Positions 34,397 to 44,761 are shown, counted from the first letter of the stretch. The stretch is 64,000 nt of DNA from Bradyrhizobium erythrophlei (GCA_900129675.1 FSRD01000001.1:795501-859500), one strand, 5' to 3'. The notes: generated by a model from the sequence alone, not told the origin. Numbers and translations: made by a program.

Positions 34397-34639
34397 TTCC
34401 CGCTCCTTGTGTGTCGCATGCCGGACGCCGGGACATCCCGGATCTCGATCCGACCGCCTGTCCTCTCATGGAGCAGGATTATCCCCTTTCGGGCCACTTG
34501 CATGTTCTCTTTCCGCGAATTGAAGTTCGTCAAATTTGTAGGGTCGTTATCGCATCCTGCATCAGGGACACCTCGCTATTTTCAATCGAGTTTGTCTAAC
34601 TGGATTATCCATGCACTGGACGACCGGAGAGCCGTTGAC

Positions 34640-35755
34640 ATGAGCAAACCATTCAATTCGTCCGGCGAGCCATCGTTCGGGCCGCTTCGCGGCGTGAACA
34701 TCGTGGAGTTTGCTGGCATGGGGCCGGGCCCGTTCGCGGCAATGCTCCTTGCTGACATGGGCGCCGACATCGTTCGGATCGAGCGACCGGACGCGCCCGA
34801 CGAGTTGGTCAGCCCCATCGCCGACCGCGGAAGGCGCCGCGTGCGCGCCGACTTAAAGGAGCCGGGGGACCTTCGGCGTATATTCGCCCTGCTCAACGAG
34901 GCGGACGCACTCATTGAGGGCTATCGCCCGGGCGTGATGGAGCGGGCGGGTCTTGGGCCGGACGAAGTGCTGCGCCGAAATCGCCGCCTCGTCTACGGAA
35001 GGATCACCGGCTGGGGTCAAACTGGGCCGCTCGCAAAGGTCGCCGGACACGACATCAACTACATCGCTATCACTGGTGCGCTCTCCGCGATCGGACCCAA
35101 GGCGCAGCCGATGCCACCCCTGAACCTTGTAGGGGATTTCGGCGGCGGCGCTCTTTACCTCGCCATGGGAATTCTGGCCGCGCTAATCGAAGCGCGAGCG
35201 ACCGGCATAGGCCAGGTCGTCGACTGCGCGATGTGCGACGGGGCCATCTCCCTAATGACCGCGATCTACGAGAAGACATCTATGGGCGAATGGACAGAAG
35301 ATCGCGAGGCCAACATCTTTGACGGAGGCGCTCCCTTCTATCGCACGTTCGAGTGCGCGGACGGCCTTTACGTTTCGATCGGCGCGCTTGAGCCAAAATT
35401 CTACGGACTGCTCTGCGAATCGATCGGTATGACCGAGCGGCTGTCCGAGGACGAGCGCGACAATCCGAAGAACTGGCCCGAGCTGAACGCGCAATTGGCT
35501 GCTATCTTCAAACAGAAGACGCGCGGTGAGTGGACGCGGCAACTTGAAGGAACGGACGCGTGCTTCGCGCCCGTCCTTTCGTTGTCCGAAGCACCGCTCC
35601 ACCCTCATTTGCAAGCCAGACAGTCGTTCATCACGCGAAAAGGCGTCGTACAACCGGCGCCCGCTCCCCGCTTCTCGCGGAGCGTCTCCTCGGTACGCGA
35701 AGTGGATCCGACGCCTGTCCCGATCTCTTCCTTCGTAGCGGACACGGCGTCGTGA
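34640..35755 (+). CDS. CaiB/BaiF family CoA-transferase
   Basis: 371 residues from ATG 34640 (MSKPFNSSGEP). It is a family III CoA-transferase / alpha-methylacyl-CoA racemase-like protein: NIVEFAGMGPGPFAAMLLAD, MGADIVRIERPD, RRRVRADLK, GRITGWGQTGPL, and LVGDFGGGALYLAMGIL containing the catalytic Asp. It is divergent from maoC-like. Its stop overlaps the GTG start of the following acyl-CoA synthetase. It probably transfers or racemises the CoA ester of a branched or terpenoid acid. Confidence 0.9.
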   Translation: MSKPFNSSGEPSFGPLRGVNIVEFAGMGPGPFAAMLLADMGADIVRIERPDAPDELVSPIADRGRRRVRADLKEPGDLRRIFALLNEADALIEGYRPGVMERAGLGPDEVLRRNRRLVYGRITGWGQTGPLAKVAGHDINYIAITGALSAIGPKAQPMPPLNLVGDFGGGALYLAMGILAALIEARATGIGQVVDCAMCDGAISLMTAIYEKTSMGEWTEDREANIFDGGAPFYRTFECADGLYVSIGALEPKFYGLLCESIGMTERLSEDERDNPKNWPELNAQLAAIFKQKTRGEWTRQLEGTDACFAPVLSLSEAPLHPHLQARQSFITRKGVVQPAPAPRFSRSVSSVREVDPTPVPISSFVADTAS

Positions 35756-37302
35756 TTAGGCTCTCTTCGTGCGATACCATCAGCGATCTCTATGTGCGTT
35801 CCTGTCAGTCGAAGGGGCGGGAGATCATCTTCGCCGATGATGGAGGAAATGCTCTCTCCGGAGACCGCGCCCTGGACATATCGCTGCGCTTTGCGGGAGC
35901 ATTGAACTCGCTCGGCGCGCGACAACCTGGCGACGTCGTAGCATTTCTCTGCCTCGGCTCCGCGTCACACGCCGTTGCCTGGTTCGGTACTGTGGTGGGA
36001 GGACGGGTCGCGTGCAACCTCCACATTCGCGGAGAGACCGTCGAACGCATCGCTGAGGCACTCGATTGGGTTGGTGCCAAGGTACTCGTACACGATCCGG
36101 ATCTGTCGAAGATTGCTACGGAAGCGGTAAAGGCCACAGGACGATCAATTGTGCGCGTGGCGTTGTCCGACGGCTCTCCGGACACTAACAGCTTCTATTC
36201 CCTCGTTTCGCAGCAACAGGCTATCGACTATGCCGCCAACCGGCCAGCTCCCGACGTGCTCGGCGCCATCGCGCTCTCTTCGGGAAGCACGGGAAAGCCC
36301 AAGGGCGTCATGCACAGTCAATATTCCCTCTTGGAGTCGAGCAAGGCCGGACAAAATGTCCTCGAATGCGTTAGTCCGAACGACTGCCTGCTCGTTGTCA
36401 TGAACCCCTCGTTCGTTGCATGGCAGTTGTTCGTCCTGGCCGGACTGGGCGGAAAGGCAAAGACCTTTCTTCTGAGGCGGTTCGAAGCCGAAACCGTGCT
36501 CGAGCTCATCGAGCAAGAACTGATCACCATATTGCCGCTGATACCAACCATGTGGCGCATGTTGATGGACTCATCGCCGGAAGCTTGCGACCTAACCAGC
36601 CTGCGCCTCGCTTCTGTTGGAGGCGAATCTCCTTCTGCAGCTCTCGTCGAGCGGTTGAGATCGGTCATTTGCGATCGCATCGTCGGAACCTATATGGCGA
36701 GCGAGTCGGGTACGGCATCTACGATCGTCGTCAGGACCGAAGACATCATCGTTCACAATAAAGCCGGCTCAACCGGTCTCCCGACACTCGGCGCCGATAT
36801 GAAGATCATCGACCCCGACGGCGACATCGACGACGAGATGTCGGTCGGAGAAACTGGAGAAATCGCCGTTTCCAGTCCGTCACTGGCGATGGGATACTGG
36901 CGCGAACCGGACCTCACTGCAAAGAAGTTCGTAAGAGGATGGTGGCGAAGCGGAGACCTCGGCCACATCGACACCGATGGCTATCTTTGGGTAGATGGTC
37001 GTGTCGACAACGTCATCAATACGGGCGGGATCAAGGTACACGCCGAAGAAGTCGAGGCAGCCCTCGGTCGTCACCCTCAGGTCCAGCATTGCGCCGTCGT
37101 CGGACGCGCCGACAGCAAGTTCGGCCAGCGCATCGAAGCCTTCATCATCGCGAGCGATCCCGCACCTACGGCCGAAACTCTAGACCGATTTCTCAGAGAG
37201 GAACAAAAGCTGAGTAGTCACAAGGTCCCAAAGGTCTTCAATTTCGTTTCCGAACTGCCGATTGGATCGACGGGTAAAGTGAACAGACGCGCACTGCGCT
37301 AA
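35752..37302 (+). CDS. acyl-CoA synthetase (AMP-forming)
   Basis: 516 residues from a GTG that overlaps the CoA-transferase stop (GTGA, 35752-35755); a longer frame upstream lies inside that gene. The AMP motif IALSSGSTGKPKGVMHS is present. ESGTAS stands in the place of the usual Y-x-x-T-E. GYLWVDGRVDNVINTGGIKV follows, and the catalytic Lys is in LPIGSTGKVNRRAL at the end. It activates a carboxylic acid with CoA. The full reading frame is intact, unlike its neighbour at 32213. Confidence 0.88.
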   Translation: MIRLSSCDTISDLYVRSCQSKGREIIFADDGGNALSGDRALDISLRFAGALNSLGARQPGDVVAFLCLGSASHAVAWFGTVVGGRVACNLHIRGETVERIAEALDWVGAKVLVHDPDLSKIATEAVKATGRSIVRVALSDGSPDTNSFYSLVSQQQAIDYAANRPAPDVLGAIALSSGSTGKPKGVMHSQYSLLESSKAGQNVLECVSPNDCLLVVMNPSFVAWQLFVLAGLGGKAKTFLLRRFEAETVLELIEQELITILPLIPTMWRMLMDSSPEACDLTSLRLASVGGESPSAALVERLRSVICDRIVGTYMASESGTASTIVVRTEDIIVHNKAGSTGLPTLGADMKIIDPDGDIDDEMSVGETGEIAVSSPSLAMGYWREPDLTAKKFVRGWWRSGDLGHIDTDGYLWVDGRVDNVINTGGIKVHAEEVEAALGRHPQVQHCAVVGRADSKFGQRIEAFIIASDPAPTAETLDRFLREEQKLSSHKVPKVFNFVSELPIGSTGKVNRRALR

Positions 37303-37371
37303 AGACTTCCGGCATCGATCGTCAGCGCAGGTCGGTTCGCAACCCGTCGGCATACGTCGAGGAGGCTTAAG

Positions 37372-38700
37372 ATGAACTACGCAGGTTCGCAAGCGACGAC
37401 CGAAACGCGAGGTTATATGTCGGGCTTCGGCAACAGCTTCGAGACGGAGGCGTTACCCGGGACGCTGCCCGTCGGTCGAAACTCCCCTCAGCGCTGCGCC
37501 TATGGTCTTTATGCCGAGCAACTTTCTGGGTCTCCTTTCACCGCGCCGCGCGGCGCTAACGAACGCTCGTGGCTCTATCGCATCCGCCCCTCGGTAAAGC
37601 ACTTCGGGCGCTTTACTAAAGTCGATGCAGGCCTCTGGCGAACTGCACCTTGCCACGAGCTCGACGTGCCCATAGCCCCATTGCGCTGGGATCCGGCGCC
37701 GATACCGACGGATGCAATGACGTTCCTGCAGGGAGTCAACACGATGACTACGGCAGGCGACGTTCATACGCAAACCGGCATGGCGGCGCATGTCTATCGC
37801 ATAACGAGGTCGATGATCGATCAGCATTTCTACAATGCCGATGGCGAGATGCTGTTCGTGTTGCAGCAGGGCGATCTGAGGTTCGTCACCGAGTTTGGCC
37901 GCATTGATGCGCAGCCGGGCGAGATCGTCGTCGTTCCGCGCGGCGTAAAGTTTCGCGTCGAAATCCCTTTTGGTCCGGCGCGTGGCTATGCGTGCGAGAA
38001 CTACGGCGGCGCCTTCACGCTTCCGGAGCGCGGTCCCATCGGCGCGAACTGCCTGGCAAATTCGCGCGACTTCCTCACACCAATCGCCGCCTACGAGGAC
38101 AAAGAGACGCCGACCGAGCTGTTCGTGAAATGGGGTGGATCGCTCTACAAGACCGAATTGGCGCACTCCCCGATCGACGTAGTCGGTTGGCACGGCAATT
38201 ACGCACCCTACAAGTACGACCTGCGCGCCTTCTCCCCCGTGGGCGCGATCTCCTTCGATCATCCCGATCCCTCGATCTTTACCGTGCTGACCTCGCCGTC
38301 GGAGACAGTAGGCACCGCGAACATCGATTTCGTTATCTTTCCAGAGCGCTGGATGGTAGCGGACAACACCTTCCGACCGCCGTGGTATCACATGAACATC
38401 ATGTCTGAGTTTATGGGACTGATATACGGCGTCTACGATGCGAAACCACAGGGGTTTGCGCCGGGAAGCATGAGCCTGCACAACTGTATGCTGCCGCATG
38501 GCCCAGACCACCAGGCCTTCGAACACGCCAGCGGAGGCGATCTGAAGCCAGTCAAGTTGACGGGCACCTTGGCCTTCATGTTTGAGACCCGCTATCCGCA
38601 ACATGTCACAAAGCATGCTGCAAGCCTCGGCACGCTACAGGGTGACTACGCAGACTGCTGGAGCGGCCTTCAAAGACATTTCGACCCCTCCAGGCCATAA
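37372..38700 (+). CDS. hmgA: homogentisate 1,2-dioxygenase
   Basis: 442 residues, the usual length. It starts after GAGGAGG with [16 protein letters not shown], the family signature. Iron ligands are visible at His340 and Glu346 ([14 protein letters not shown]) and His376 ([12 protein letters not shown]), with the catalytic His297 in FDHPDPS. It opens homogentisate to maleylacetoacetate in tyrosine/phenylacetate-type catabolism. The next gene, maiA, is frameshifted, and no FAH gene is adjacent. Confidence 0.97.
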   Translation: MNYAGSQATTETRGYMSGFGNSFETEALPGTLPVGRNSPQRCAYGLYAEQLSGSPFTAPRGANERSWLYRIRPSVKHFGRFTKVDAGLWRTAPCHELDVPIAPLRWDPAPIPTDAMTFLQGVNTMTTAGDVHTQTGMAAHVYRITRSMIDQHFYNADGEMLFVLQQGDLRFVTEFGRIDAQPGEIVVVPRGVKFRVEIPFGPARGYACENYGGAFTLPERGPIGANCLANSRDFLTPIAAYEDKETPTELFVKWGGSLYKTELAHSPIDVVGWHGNYAPYKYDLRAFSPVGAISFDHPDPSIFTVLTSPSETVGTANIDFVIFPERWMVADNTFRPPWYHMNIMSEFMGLIYGVYDAKPQGFAPGSMSLHNCMLPHGPDHQAFEHASGGDLKPVKLTGTLAFMFETRYPQHVTKHAASLGTLQGDYADCWSGLQRHFDPSRP

Positions 38701-38710
38701 CGCGGTGTAG

Positions 38711-39240
38711 ATGCCTCGAGACCTGAGAGCCAAGCTATACGGCTACTACCGCTCGACTGCGGCGGTTCGAATCGCGCTCGGCCTGAAGGGCTTGAACGTC
38801 AGCCACGAGTTCATCCATCTACCCAATGGGCAACAGATTTCCACGGATTACCTCGCCATCAGCTCGTACCATACTGGATCGAGGGAGATCTCAATCTCGC
38901 TCAATCGATCGCCATTATCGAGTATCATGAACAGACGTATCCCGATCCGCCCCTTCTGCCGAGTGGTCCGGCTTCTCGCGCGATCGTTCGCGAAGTTGCT
39001 TTGGCGGTATGCTGCGACATTCATCCAATCGGCAATTTGCGAGTACTGTGTCAACACGCTGGGCCATTCACCGAAGGCGAGATTCGTGGTGCGGACTCGA
39101 TCGACCGTGGCCTCGACGATTGTGGGCAACGACGCGAAAGCCTTTCTCGAAGAACAACAGAAGTTGGTTATCCCACTCGTCTGCCGAGAGCGGCCACCCA
39201 TGGTGAAAAACGATTGGCTGCCCAGTACCCCAATCTTTGA
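38711..39240 (+). pseudogene. maiA: maleylacetoacetate isomerase (zeta GST), frameshifted
   Basis: The start frame gives KLYGYYRSTAAVRIALGLKG and the FIHLPNGQQISTDYLAI region, the zeta-GST N-terminus (with a shortened SSAAYRVRIAL motif). The frame then shifts near 38870 to EGDLNLAQSIAIIEYHEQTY, PDPPLLPSGPASRAIVRE and AVCCDIHPIGNLRVL, the classic MaiA helices. It degenerates again before 39240. At least two frameshifts make it non-functional. It directly follows hmgA, as expected of the isomerase for that pathway. Confidence 0.85.
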
Positions 39241-39472
39241 AAAAGATTTCGGTCCCATCGTCTGTTTTGATTTTACTTATGATCGCTCTCCTAATTGCGG
39301 TGAGACTGGCGCAGCATTGTCGCTGGTGTAGTCCTCCTATGGCTCGATGCGCCCGCCGTTCGAGGCGAAGCAGTGGGCTGACGAACCGAGGCTCGACTGT
39401 TCGTTTGAAGACCGCTCAGGGCGGAGGAAGCTGGGTCTCGCCCTGCCGCCCCAGCCCCGCTAGGCAATAGAC

Positions 39473-40252
39473 CTAGAAGTCGCGATCGAGGTCGGGGAAG
39501 AACTCGGTAAGCAAATTGCCGATGTACTGTGTGAGGTTCGGGAGGCTTCGGGCGTAGTCGGTCAGCCTGGGATGCATCTCGCGGAGCTGATAGACCAGGA
39601 TGGTCATTCCGAAGACGACCGCGTCAAAAGACGTCGGCCGGTCGGTCCCGAGAAGATACCGATTTTCGCCCACAATTTCGGCGACGGCCGCGAGGTCCTT
39701 GGACGCCTTGTCCACGATTTCGTCGGGCGTATACCGCGCGATGCCCTGCTTGTAGGTGCGGTCTTCCATGTCGTCCCGCAGCCCCTGAAGGCCGGGGCCT
39801 ATTCCGCCGAAGGCATGCTCGAAGAACCAGTCCGAACCTTCTTGATCATAGAACTCGTAGATCAGCGCGATCCAATAGAGGTGGTCCTCCAGCGTACGCT
39901 GGACGAGGTGGCCGACAGCGCGCTGATGGTCGCTCAAACCGGCGTCGGGATCTGGAAAGGCAGTCTTCAGAAAGCTGATGACCAGGTCGGAATCGGCGAC
40001 TTTCACGCCATCGACCGTGATGAAAGGCACCTTTCCACGCGGCGCATTGCCAACGCCCTGCTCGGCGACGGGTTCGAAGGGGATTCCTTGGAAACGAAGA
40101 TGAGCTGTCAGCTTCGCCGAAAAAGGCGACAGCGTCGGGACCCTGCGCGCGACGTCGGGATCGAAAATGCCGAAGCGGTGCAGAGTCATGACAGTCGACG
40201 GTCCAAAATGGACCTTATCGTACGGGTTCACATAGACGGGGATCTTCTTCAT
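39473..40252 (-). CDS. glutathione S-transferase family protein (metaxin/Fax-like)
   Basis: 259 residues. An N-terminal thioredoxin-like half (SPFSAKLTAHLRFQGIPFEP, GKVPFITVDGVKVADSDLVI) and a helical C-terminal half (RYLLGTDRPTSFDAVVFGMT) give the Tom37/metaxin-like GST group. The ATG at 40252 has AAGGA upstream. It is convergent with the broken maiA. Whether it can isomerise maleylacetoacetate is unknown, since it belongs to a different GST subgroup. Confidence 0.8.
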   Translation of the reverse strand: MKKIPVYVNPYDKVHFGPSTVMTLHRFGIFDPDVARRVPTLSPFSAKLTAHLRFQGIPFEPVAEQGVGNAPRGKVPFITVDGVKVADSDLVISFLKTAFPDPDAGLSDHQRAVGHLVQRTLEDHLYWIALIYEFYDQEGSDWFFEHAFGGIGPGLQGLRDDMEDRTYKQGIARYTPDEIVDKASKDLAAVAEIVGENRYLLGTDRPTSFDAVVFGMTILVYQLREMHPRLTDYARSLPNLTQYIGNLLTEFFPDLDRDF

Positions 40253-40438
40253 CACGGGCGTCCTTCATCTCGATTCACGCTCACAGCCGTGAGCAGACCA
40301 GACCGAAGGCAGCGGCTCCGCCCGTCGTTTCTGGTGCACGTGGGATATCGGGCATTGTCGAGACGATGATAATCGGATGAATGTCGACAGGACTTTTCTG
40401 GATTTGCGAGCAATGTCGTTAAAGCGGCACCGGATAGG

Positions 40439-41329
40439 TCAGTCCGCGACCAGATTCTTCGCCAAAAAATCGATGAACGTTCGCACACGCTGACTGGAGA
40501 CGCTGCCTGCGGTGACAGCGTACAGATTGGCGTTGGAAGTCACGAACGTATCGAGAGCGGTGACAAGTGCGCCAGAGGCAAGCTCCTTGCGGATATCCAA
40601 ATCGTTTCGCATGATGACGCCGTGGCCGTCGAGCGCCCATTGGCGAAGAACGCCGCCATCGTTGGCAACGCGATTGCCCGCAACACGAACCGTAACCGGT
40701 CGTCCCTCAACGGTGAAAGACCACGAAGAAAAGGTCGATCCAGGGCGCGGGTGGACGAGGCAATTGTGCGCGGCCAGGTCATCTGGGTGATTGGGTGCAG
40801 CATGGTTTGCCCAATAGGATGGCGCGGCGCACACCACGCGGCGCCCTCGAAGCATCAGTCGAGCCTTGAGAGCCGAATCCGCCAAGGGGCCATTGCGGAG
40901 TGCTAGGTCAATGTCCTGCTCCACGAGATCGACGACACCATCGGACAAGTGCAGCGCAATTTGTACGGCGGGGTGTAAGTCGAGGAAGCGATCGATCAGC
41001 GGCGCTACCTCGGTCCGGCCAAAATGTTGCGTGGCCGTCATCCGGATTGGGCCGCGCAAGGGCCCATCCTGAACCCCGGCAATGGATGCGTCCCAGTCTG
41101 CCAAGAGCTTTCTAGCATCGGCGAGAAAACGTCGCCCTTCGAACGTGAAGCTCAATCTGCGGGTCGATCGCGTGATCAGACTAACACGCGCCTGCTCTTC
41201 CAACTGCTGAAGCGCGACCGTCACCGTTGAGGTCGAAACAGACACTTGGCGGGCGGCGGCTGAAAGGCTGCCGGTCTCAGCTACAGCTACGTACAGGCGG
41301 AGGGCCTCCAGGGTGTCCATTTCTCGCAA
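40439..41329 (-). CDS. LysR-family transcriptional regulator
   Basis: 296 residues. The HTH is at about 18-37 (GSLSAAARQVSVSTSTVTVA), followed by RLSFTFEGRRFLADARKLLA and the effector domain (GPIRMTATQHFGRTEVAPLI; DLALRNGPLADS). Two parts of its gene and promoter are duplicated at 45291-45407 as a deletion derivative. It likely controls the nearby GMC oxidoreductase/aldehyde dehydrogenase genes or the GST. Confidence 0.9.
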   Translation of the reverse strand: MREMDTLEALRLYVAVAETGSLSAAARQVSVSTSTVTVALQQLEEQARVSLITRSTRRLSFTFEGRRFLADARKLLADWDASIAGVQDGPLRGPIRMTATQHFGRTEVAPLIDRFLDLHPAVQIALHLSDGVVDLVEQDIDLALRNGPLADSALKARLMLRGRRVVCAAPSYWANHAAPNHPDDLAAHNCLVHPRPGSTFSSWSFTVEGRPVTVRVAGNRVANDGGVLRQWALDGHGVIMRNDLDIRKELASGALVTALDTFVTSNANLYAVTAGSVSSQRVRTFIDFLAKNLVAD

Positions 41330-41376
41330 ATCCCGAAAGGTCCAATCGAGAATAGCCTAATTATCGACGAGACAAA
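41313..41376. repeat. 64-bp repeat: LysR start and promoter, copy 1
   Basis: Identical to 45344-45407 over 64 bp. It covers the first codons of the LysR gene and its upstream region. A second shared block of this gene (40589-40642, 52 of 54 bases) matches 45291-45344. Confidence 0.9.
41346..41367. promoter_or_regulatory. dyad in LysR promoter
   Basis: TCGAGAAT, six bases, ATTATCGA (one mismatch). It lies 17-38 bp upstream of the LysR start and is preserved in the duplicated copy near 45377-45398, upstream of the Gfo/Idh/MocA gene. Candidate LysR binding site. Confidence 0.4.
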
Positions 41377-41515
41377 AGCAATCGATACGCTTGGCGAGGC
41401 ACATGAAGGCCGAGAAGTTCGAAATCGAGTCCGATCGCCTGTCACGGATCAGCCACCCCGAGCCGCTCGCCGCCCCGATCGGACGGGCAGCGAGCCTTTC
41501 AGGATCGGACTTCGG

Positions 41516-43147
41516 TCATTGCGGAGCGGCGACTCGCCCGGTGTAGGTCCCGGTCAGAAGATCGACACCCTTGTCGGCGACGGCCATGACGGTCGCGTTC
41601 GTATTGGCGCTTATAATCCTGGGCATGATGGAGGCGTCCATGATCCGGAGGCCGTCGATCCCCTTGACCCGCAAGTCGGGCGTGACAACGGACGTGGGGT
41701 CACCCGCCTTGCCCATGCGACAGGTGCCAACAGGGTGAAAATTGCTCTGCGTCGTCGCTTTCATGTATTCCACGAGCTCAGCGTCGCCCGTTATCGTCCG
41801 GCCCGGGGACAGTTCTTCTTCCACGATGTCGACGAACGGCGCCGTTGCAACGATCGTCCGGAGATATTTCAGCGCTTTCAGTAGCCGCCGTGTGTCTTCC
41901 GGATCGCTCATCCAATTCGGATCAACCTGCGCGTCATCCTCTGGAAGCGCCGACTTCAAGCGAACGGACCCGTAGGAAAGCGGACGAACCAGATTGGCCA
42001 GAAGCGTAACCGCGTTGCGCGGACTGACCGTCAGTGTTGGCCACATCAAACCAATGCAATAGATTTGGATGTCGGGCGGCCCGGCGGGATCGTCCAAATT
42101 GACGAACGCCATCGTCTCGGATCCCGTTGAGGCGATAGGGCCGGTGCCAAAGGCGTAATACTGAATGACATTTCGGATCAGCTTTATCCCTGCGTCTTCG
42201 CCGAAATAACCAAACGGGCCTTTCGTCGACAGCGACAGAAAGACCTCGTTATGATCTTGCAGGTTCTGGCCGACGCCCGGCAGATCGGCGATGACCGGGA
42301 TGTCGAATTGGGCCAGGTGATCGGCGGGTCCGATCCCTGAGAGCATCAGAAGCTTGGGCGTGGCAAACGCCCCGGCCGTCAAGACGACCTCATGCTTCGC
42401 CTTCGCCTGATGGACTTTCCCATCTTTGAGGTATTCGACCCCGATAGCCCGGTGACCGTCGAACAACAGCCGATTGGCCCTCGCCTCGGTGAACAGGGTC
42501 AAGCGCTCGTCCCCGATGACCGGTTTCAGGAACGAGTCCGCCGAGCTCCGCCGTTTCCCTTTAAAGGTCGTCGACTGTTCGTACCCCACTCCATGCAACT
42601 CACCGCCGGTAAAATCGTCGGTAAAAGGGACGTTCAATTTCTGAAGCGTCCGGACGAAGATGTTGGCGGCCTCCGAGATGTAGGCGGGGTCGGACACCTT
42701 AAGAGGCCCGTCTCCGCTGTGCGCGGCGTTCTCTAGCCTGACGTTCCCTTCCTGCTTGCGGAAGTAGGGGACCAGGTCGTCCCAACCCCAGCCGGCATTC
42801 CCGGATAACGTGTTCCATCGGTCATAGTCGTCCTTGGAGCCGCGAGCGTAGGTCATGGCGTTGACCGAGCTTCCCCCGCCGACGACGTTCCCTTGCATGA
42901 TATCGACGGCTCGCCCCTCGAGCGCTGGCTGGGGCGTCGAGGTGTAGCGCTTGATGTAAGGCGATTTGCCAAACACGATTTTGACGGCTCCGGCGGGCAT
43001 GTGGATCAGCATGTTGTCGTCGAGCGGCCCGGCCTCCAAAAGCAGCACCGTCGCCCCATGGTCTTTGACCAGGCGGCTGGCCACGACGCAGCCGGCGCTG
43101 CCCGCACCCACTACGATGTAGTCGAAGGTATCGGATACTGAGGTCAT
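41516..43147 (-). CDS. GMC-family FAD oxidoreductase (choline/alcohol dehydrogenase-like)
   Basis: 543 residues. The FAD-binding motif VVGAGSAGCVVASRL is at about 12-26, then the GMC signature VVGGGSSVNAMTYARGSKDDYD and second signature GAFATPKLLMLSGIGP. The active-site His is in SNFHPVGTCRMG and the Asn in SANTNATVMAVADKG. It oxidises a primary alcohol to the aldehyde. The aldehyde dehydrogenase gene lies 132 bp upstream on the same strand, so together they convert alcohol to acid. Confidence 0.92.
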   Translation of the reverse strand: MTSVSDTFDYIVVGAGSAGCVVASRLVKDHGATVLLLEAGPLDDNMLIHMPAGAVKIVFGKSPYIKRYTSTPQPALEGRAVDIMQGNVVGGGSSVNAMTYARGSKDDYDRWNTLSGNAGWGWDDLVPYFRKQEGNVRLENAAHSGDGPLKVSDPAYISEAANIFVRTLQKLNVPFTDDFTGGELHGVGYEQSTTFKGKRRSSADSFLKPVIGDERLTLFTEARANRLLFDGHRAIGVEYLKDGKVHQAKAKHEVVLTAGAFATPKLLMLSGIGPADHLAQFDIPVIADLPGVGQNLQDHNEVFLSLSTKGPFGYFGEDAGIKLIRNVIQYYAFGTGPIASTGSETMAFVNLDDPAGPPDIQIYCIGLMWPTLTVSPRNAVTLLANLVRPLSYGSVRLKSALPEDDAQVDPNWMSDPEDTRRLLKALKYLRTIVATAPFVDIVEEELSPGRTITGDAELVEYMKATTQSNFHPVGTCRMGKAGDPTSVVTPDLRVKGIDGLRIMDASIMPRIISANTNATVMAVADKGVDLLTGTYTGRVAAPQ

Positions 43148-43279
43148 TTGGCTTGTTCCTGTTCGATCTCTCAGCCGATTTAATGTCAGGCGCGAGGGAC
43201 AGCTGTAATGGAGTAGAGTTTAGCGCTGGCGTGGAGCGATAAAACTATCGTGGTCCACGCCACATCGCAGATACGGACC

Positions 43280-44761
43280 TCAGGTCTTGGCTGAGATGAC
43301 CCGCAAATAACAATATTCCTTAAGGCCTTCGGCGCCATACTGCACACCAAACCCCGAGTCCTTGTTGCCGCCGAACGGCACGTTCGGATTTACGACCAAG
43401 TGCTGGTTGATCCAAATGGTCCCCGCTTCCATGCGATGAGCGACCGCAACCAGCGCGGCCGGGTCGCGGCCCCAAACCGACCCCCCAAGCCCGTAGTCTG
43501 TCGAATTGGCGATCTCGATCGCCTCATCGATGGTGCTGTATTTGATCAGCGACCTCAGAGGACCGAAGTTCTCGAGCTTCACGTAGTCGGCGTGGGGCGA
43601 GGGGTTGTCGAGGATCGTGACTGGAAAGAAGTTCCCTTTCCCTTCGATCTCATCGCCGCGATATAGAACAGCGACGCCATCCTTTTGAATGGCCGCCCAA
43701 GTCGCCTGAAGCCGCAGAAGCTGCGCCCGATTTTGGATGGGCCCGATCGTGGTGGCGGGATCGAATCCATCTCCCAGGACTTGCTCGCCGGCAAATTTCC
43801 GCAGCGCCGCGGCCACTTCGTCATAGCGGCTTTCATGCACCAACAGGCGCTTGATCGTGATGCAGCCCTGGCCGTTGACCAGGAACATCCCCCAGAAAAT
43901 GGGCGCGATCGCCGCATCAACATCGACGTCCGGCAGTACGATCCCGGCGTCATTGCCGCCGAGCTCGAGGGTCAGGTGCTTCAGCGTCTGGGAGGCTGAT
44001 TCGAAAACGCGTCGGCCGGTCTGCGTGGATCCCGTGAACGAAATCTTGTCGGCTTCGGGGTGCGACGTCATCCAGGGACCGACATTGTCCCCTCCAGTCA
44101 CCACGTTCAGGATGCCGGCAGGAAGAATATCCCGAACCAGTTCCGCGACGCGCAACACGGTCAGCGGCGTGTAGAAAGATGGCTTGAGAACGACTGTGTT
44201 GCCCGCGATCAGGGCTGGGACGACCTTGTCGTACGACAGAAGCAACGGGAGATTCCAGGGACTGATCGCCGCGACGACACCGAGGGGCGCATAATGCCGG
44301 GTGACCCGCCCCACACCCGGTTGGGTGGTTTCCACATCGGGAAGGCTTTGCGAGAGAACGCCCGGCGCGAAGTCATCCAAAACAGCCGCGACTTCCCACA
44401 AAGCCAGACTTCTCGGGCGCCCACCTTCGGCCATGAGAAGGGTGACGAGCTCCTCACGATGCGCTTTGACTTTCTCGAGCGCCTTTTCGAGGATCGCTCG
44501 TCGCGCCTCCCAGGTCAGTTTGCTCCAGGAGGAAAAGGCTCTGCGGGCGGCCGCAAACGCCGCGTCCATTCCATCCCGTTCGATGTCAGGCACTTTGGCG
44601 AGCAGCTCGCCGGTCGCGGGGTCCAGAACGTCGAGTGAGTTGCGAGCGCCGACGCTCTTTCCATCGATCAGGTTTTCAAAAGTGCCGCGGACGCCGGCGG
44701 CGACGAGCGCGCGCTCGCGAAGCGCTGACTCGGAGACAGCCGGAACGGTTTGCTCGACCAT
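43280..44761 (-). CDS. NAD(P)+-dependent aldehyde dehydrogenase
   Basis: 493 residues, standard length. It has SPWNLPLLLSYDKVVPALIA (substrate/cofactor region), KISFTGSTQTGRRVFE, the general base Glu in LTLELGGNDAGIVL and the catalytic Cys in VNGQGCITIKRLLV. It oxidises an aldehyde, presumably the product of the neighbouring GMC oxidoreductase. The ATG at 44761 follows GGAAA. Confidence 0.93.
   Translation of the reverse strand: MVEQTVPAVSESALRERALVAAGVRGTFENLIDGKSVGARNSLDVLDPATGELLAKVPDIERDGMDAAFAAARRAFSSWSKLTWEARRAILEKALEKVKAHREELVTLLMAEGGRPRSLALWEVAAVLDDFAPGVLSQSLPDVETTQPGVGRVTRHYAPLGVVAAISPWNLPLLLSYDKVVPALIAGNTVVLKPSFYTPLTVLRVAELVRDILPAGILNVVTGGDNVGPWMTSHPEADKISFTGSTQTGRRVFESASQTLKHLTLELGGNDAGIVLPDVDVDAAIAPIFWGMFLVNGQGCITIKRLLVHESRYDEVAAALRKFAGEQVLGDGFDPATTIGPIQNRAQLLRLQATWAAIQKDGVAVLYRGDEIEGKGNFFPVTILDNPSPHADYVKLENFGPLRSLIKYSTIDEAIEIANSTDYGLGGSVWGRDPAALVAVAHRMEAGTIWINQHLVVNPNVPFGGNKDSGFGVQYGAEGLKEYCYLRVISAKT

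Noticed and set aside
35560..35751. N-terminal extension of the second acyl-CoA synthetase
   Set aside because: It lies entirely within the CoA-transferase gene in another frame; the GTG at 35752 overlaps the stop and starts the ligase fold at the right place.
37453..38616. 387-codon frame antisense to hmgA
   Set aside because: hmgA on the other strand has all metal ligands and the expected length; the antisense peptide shows no family features.
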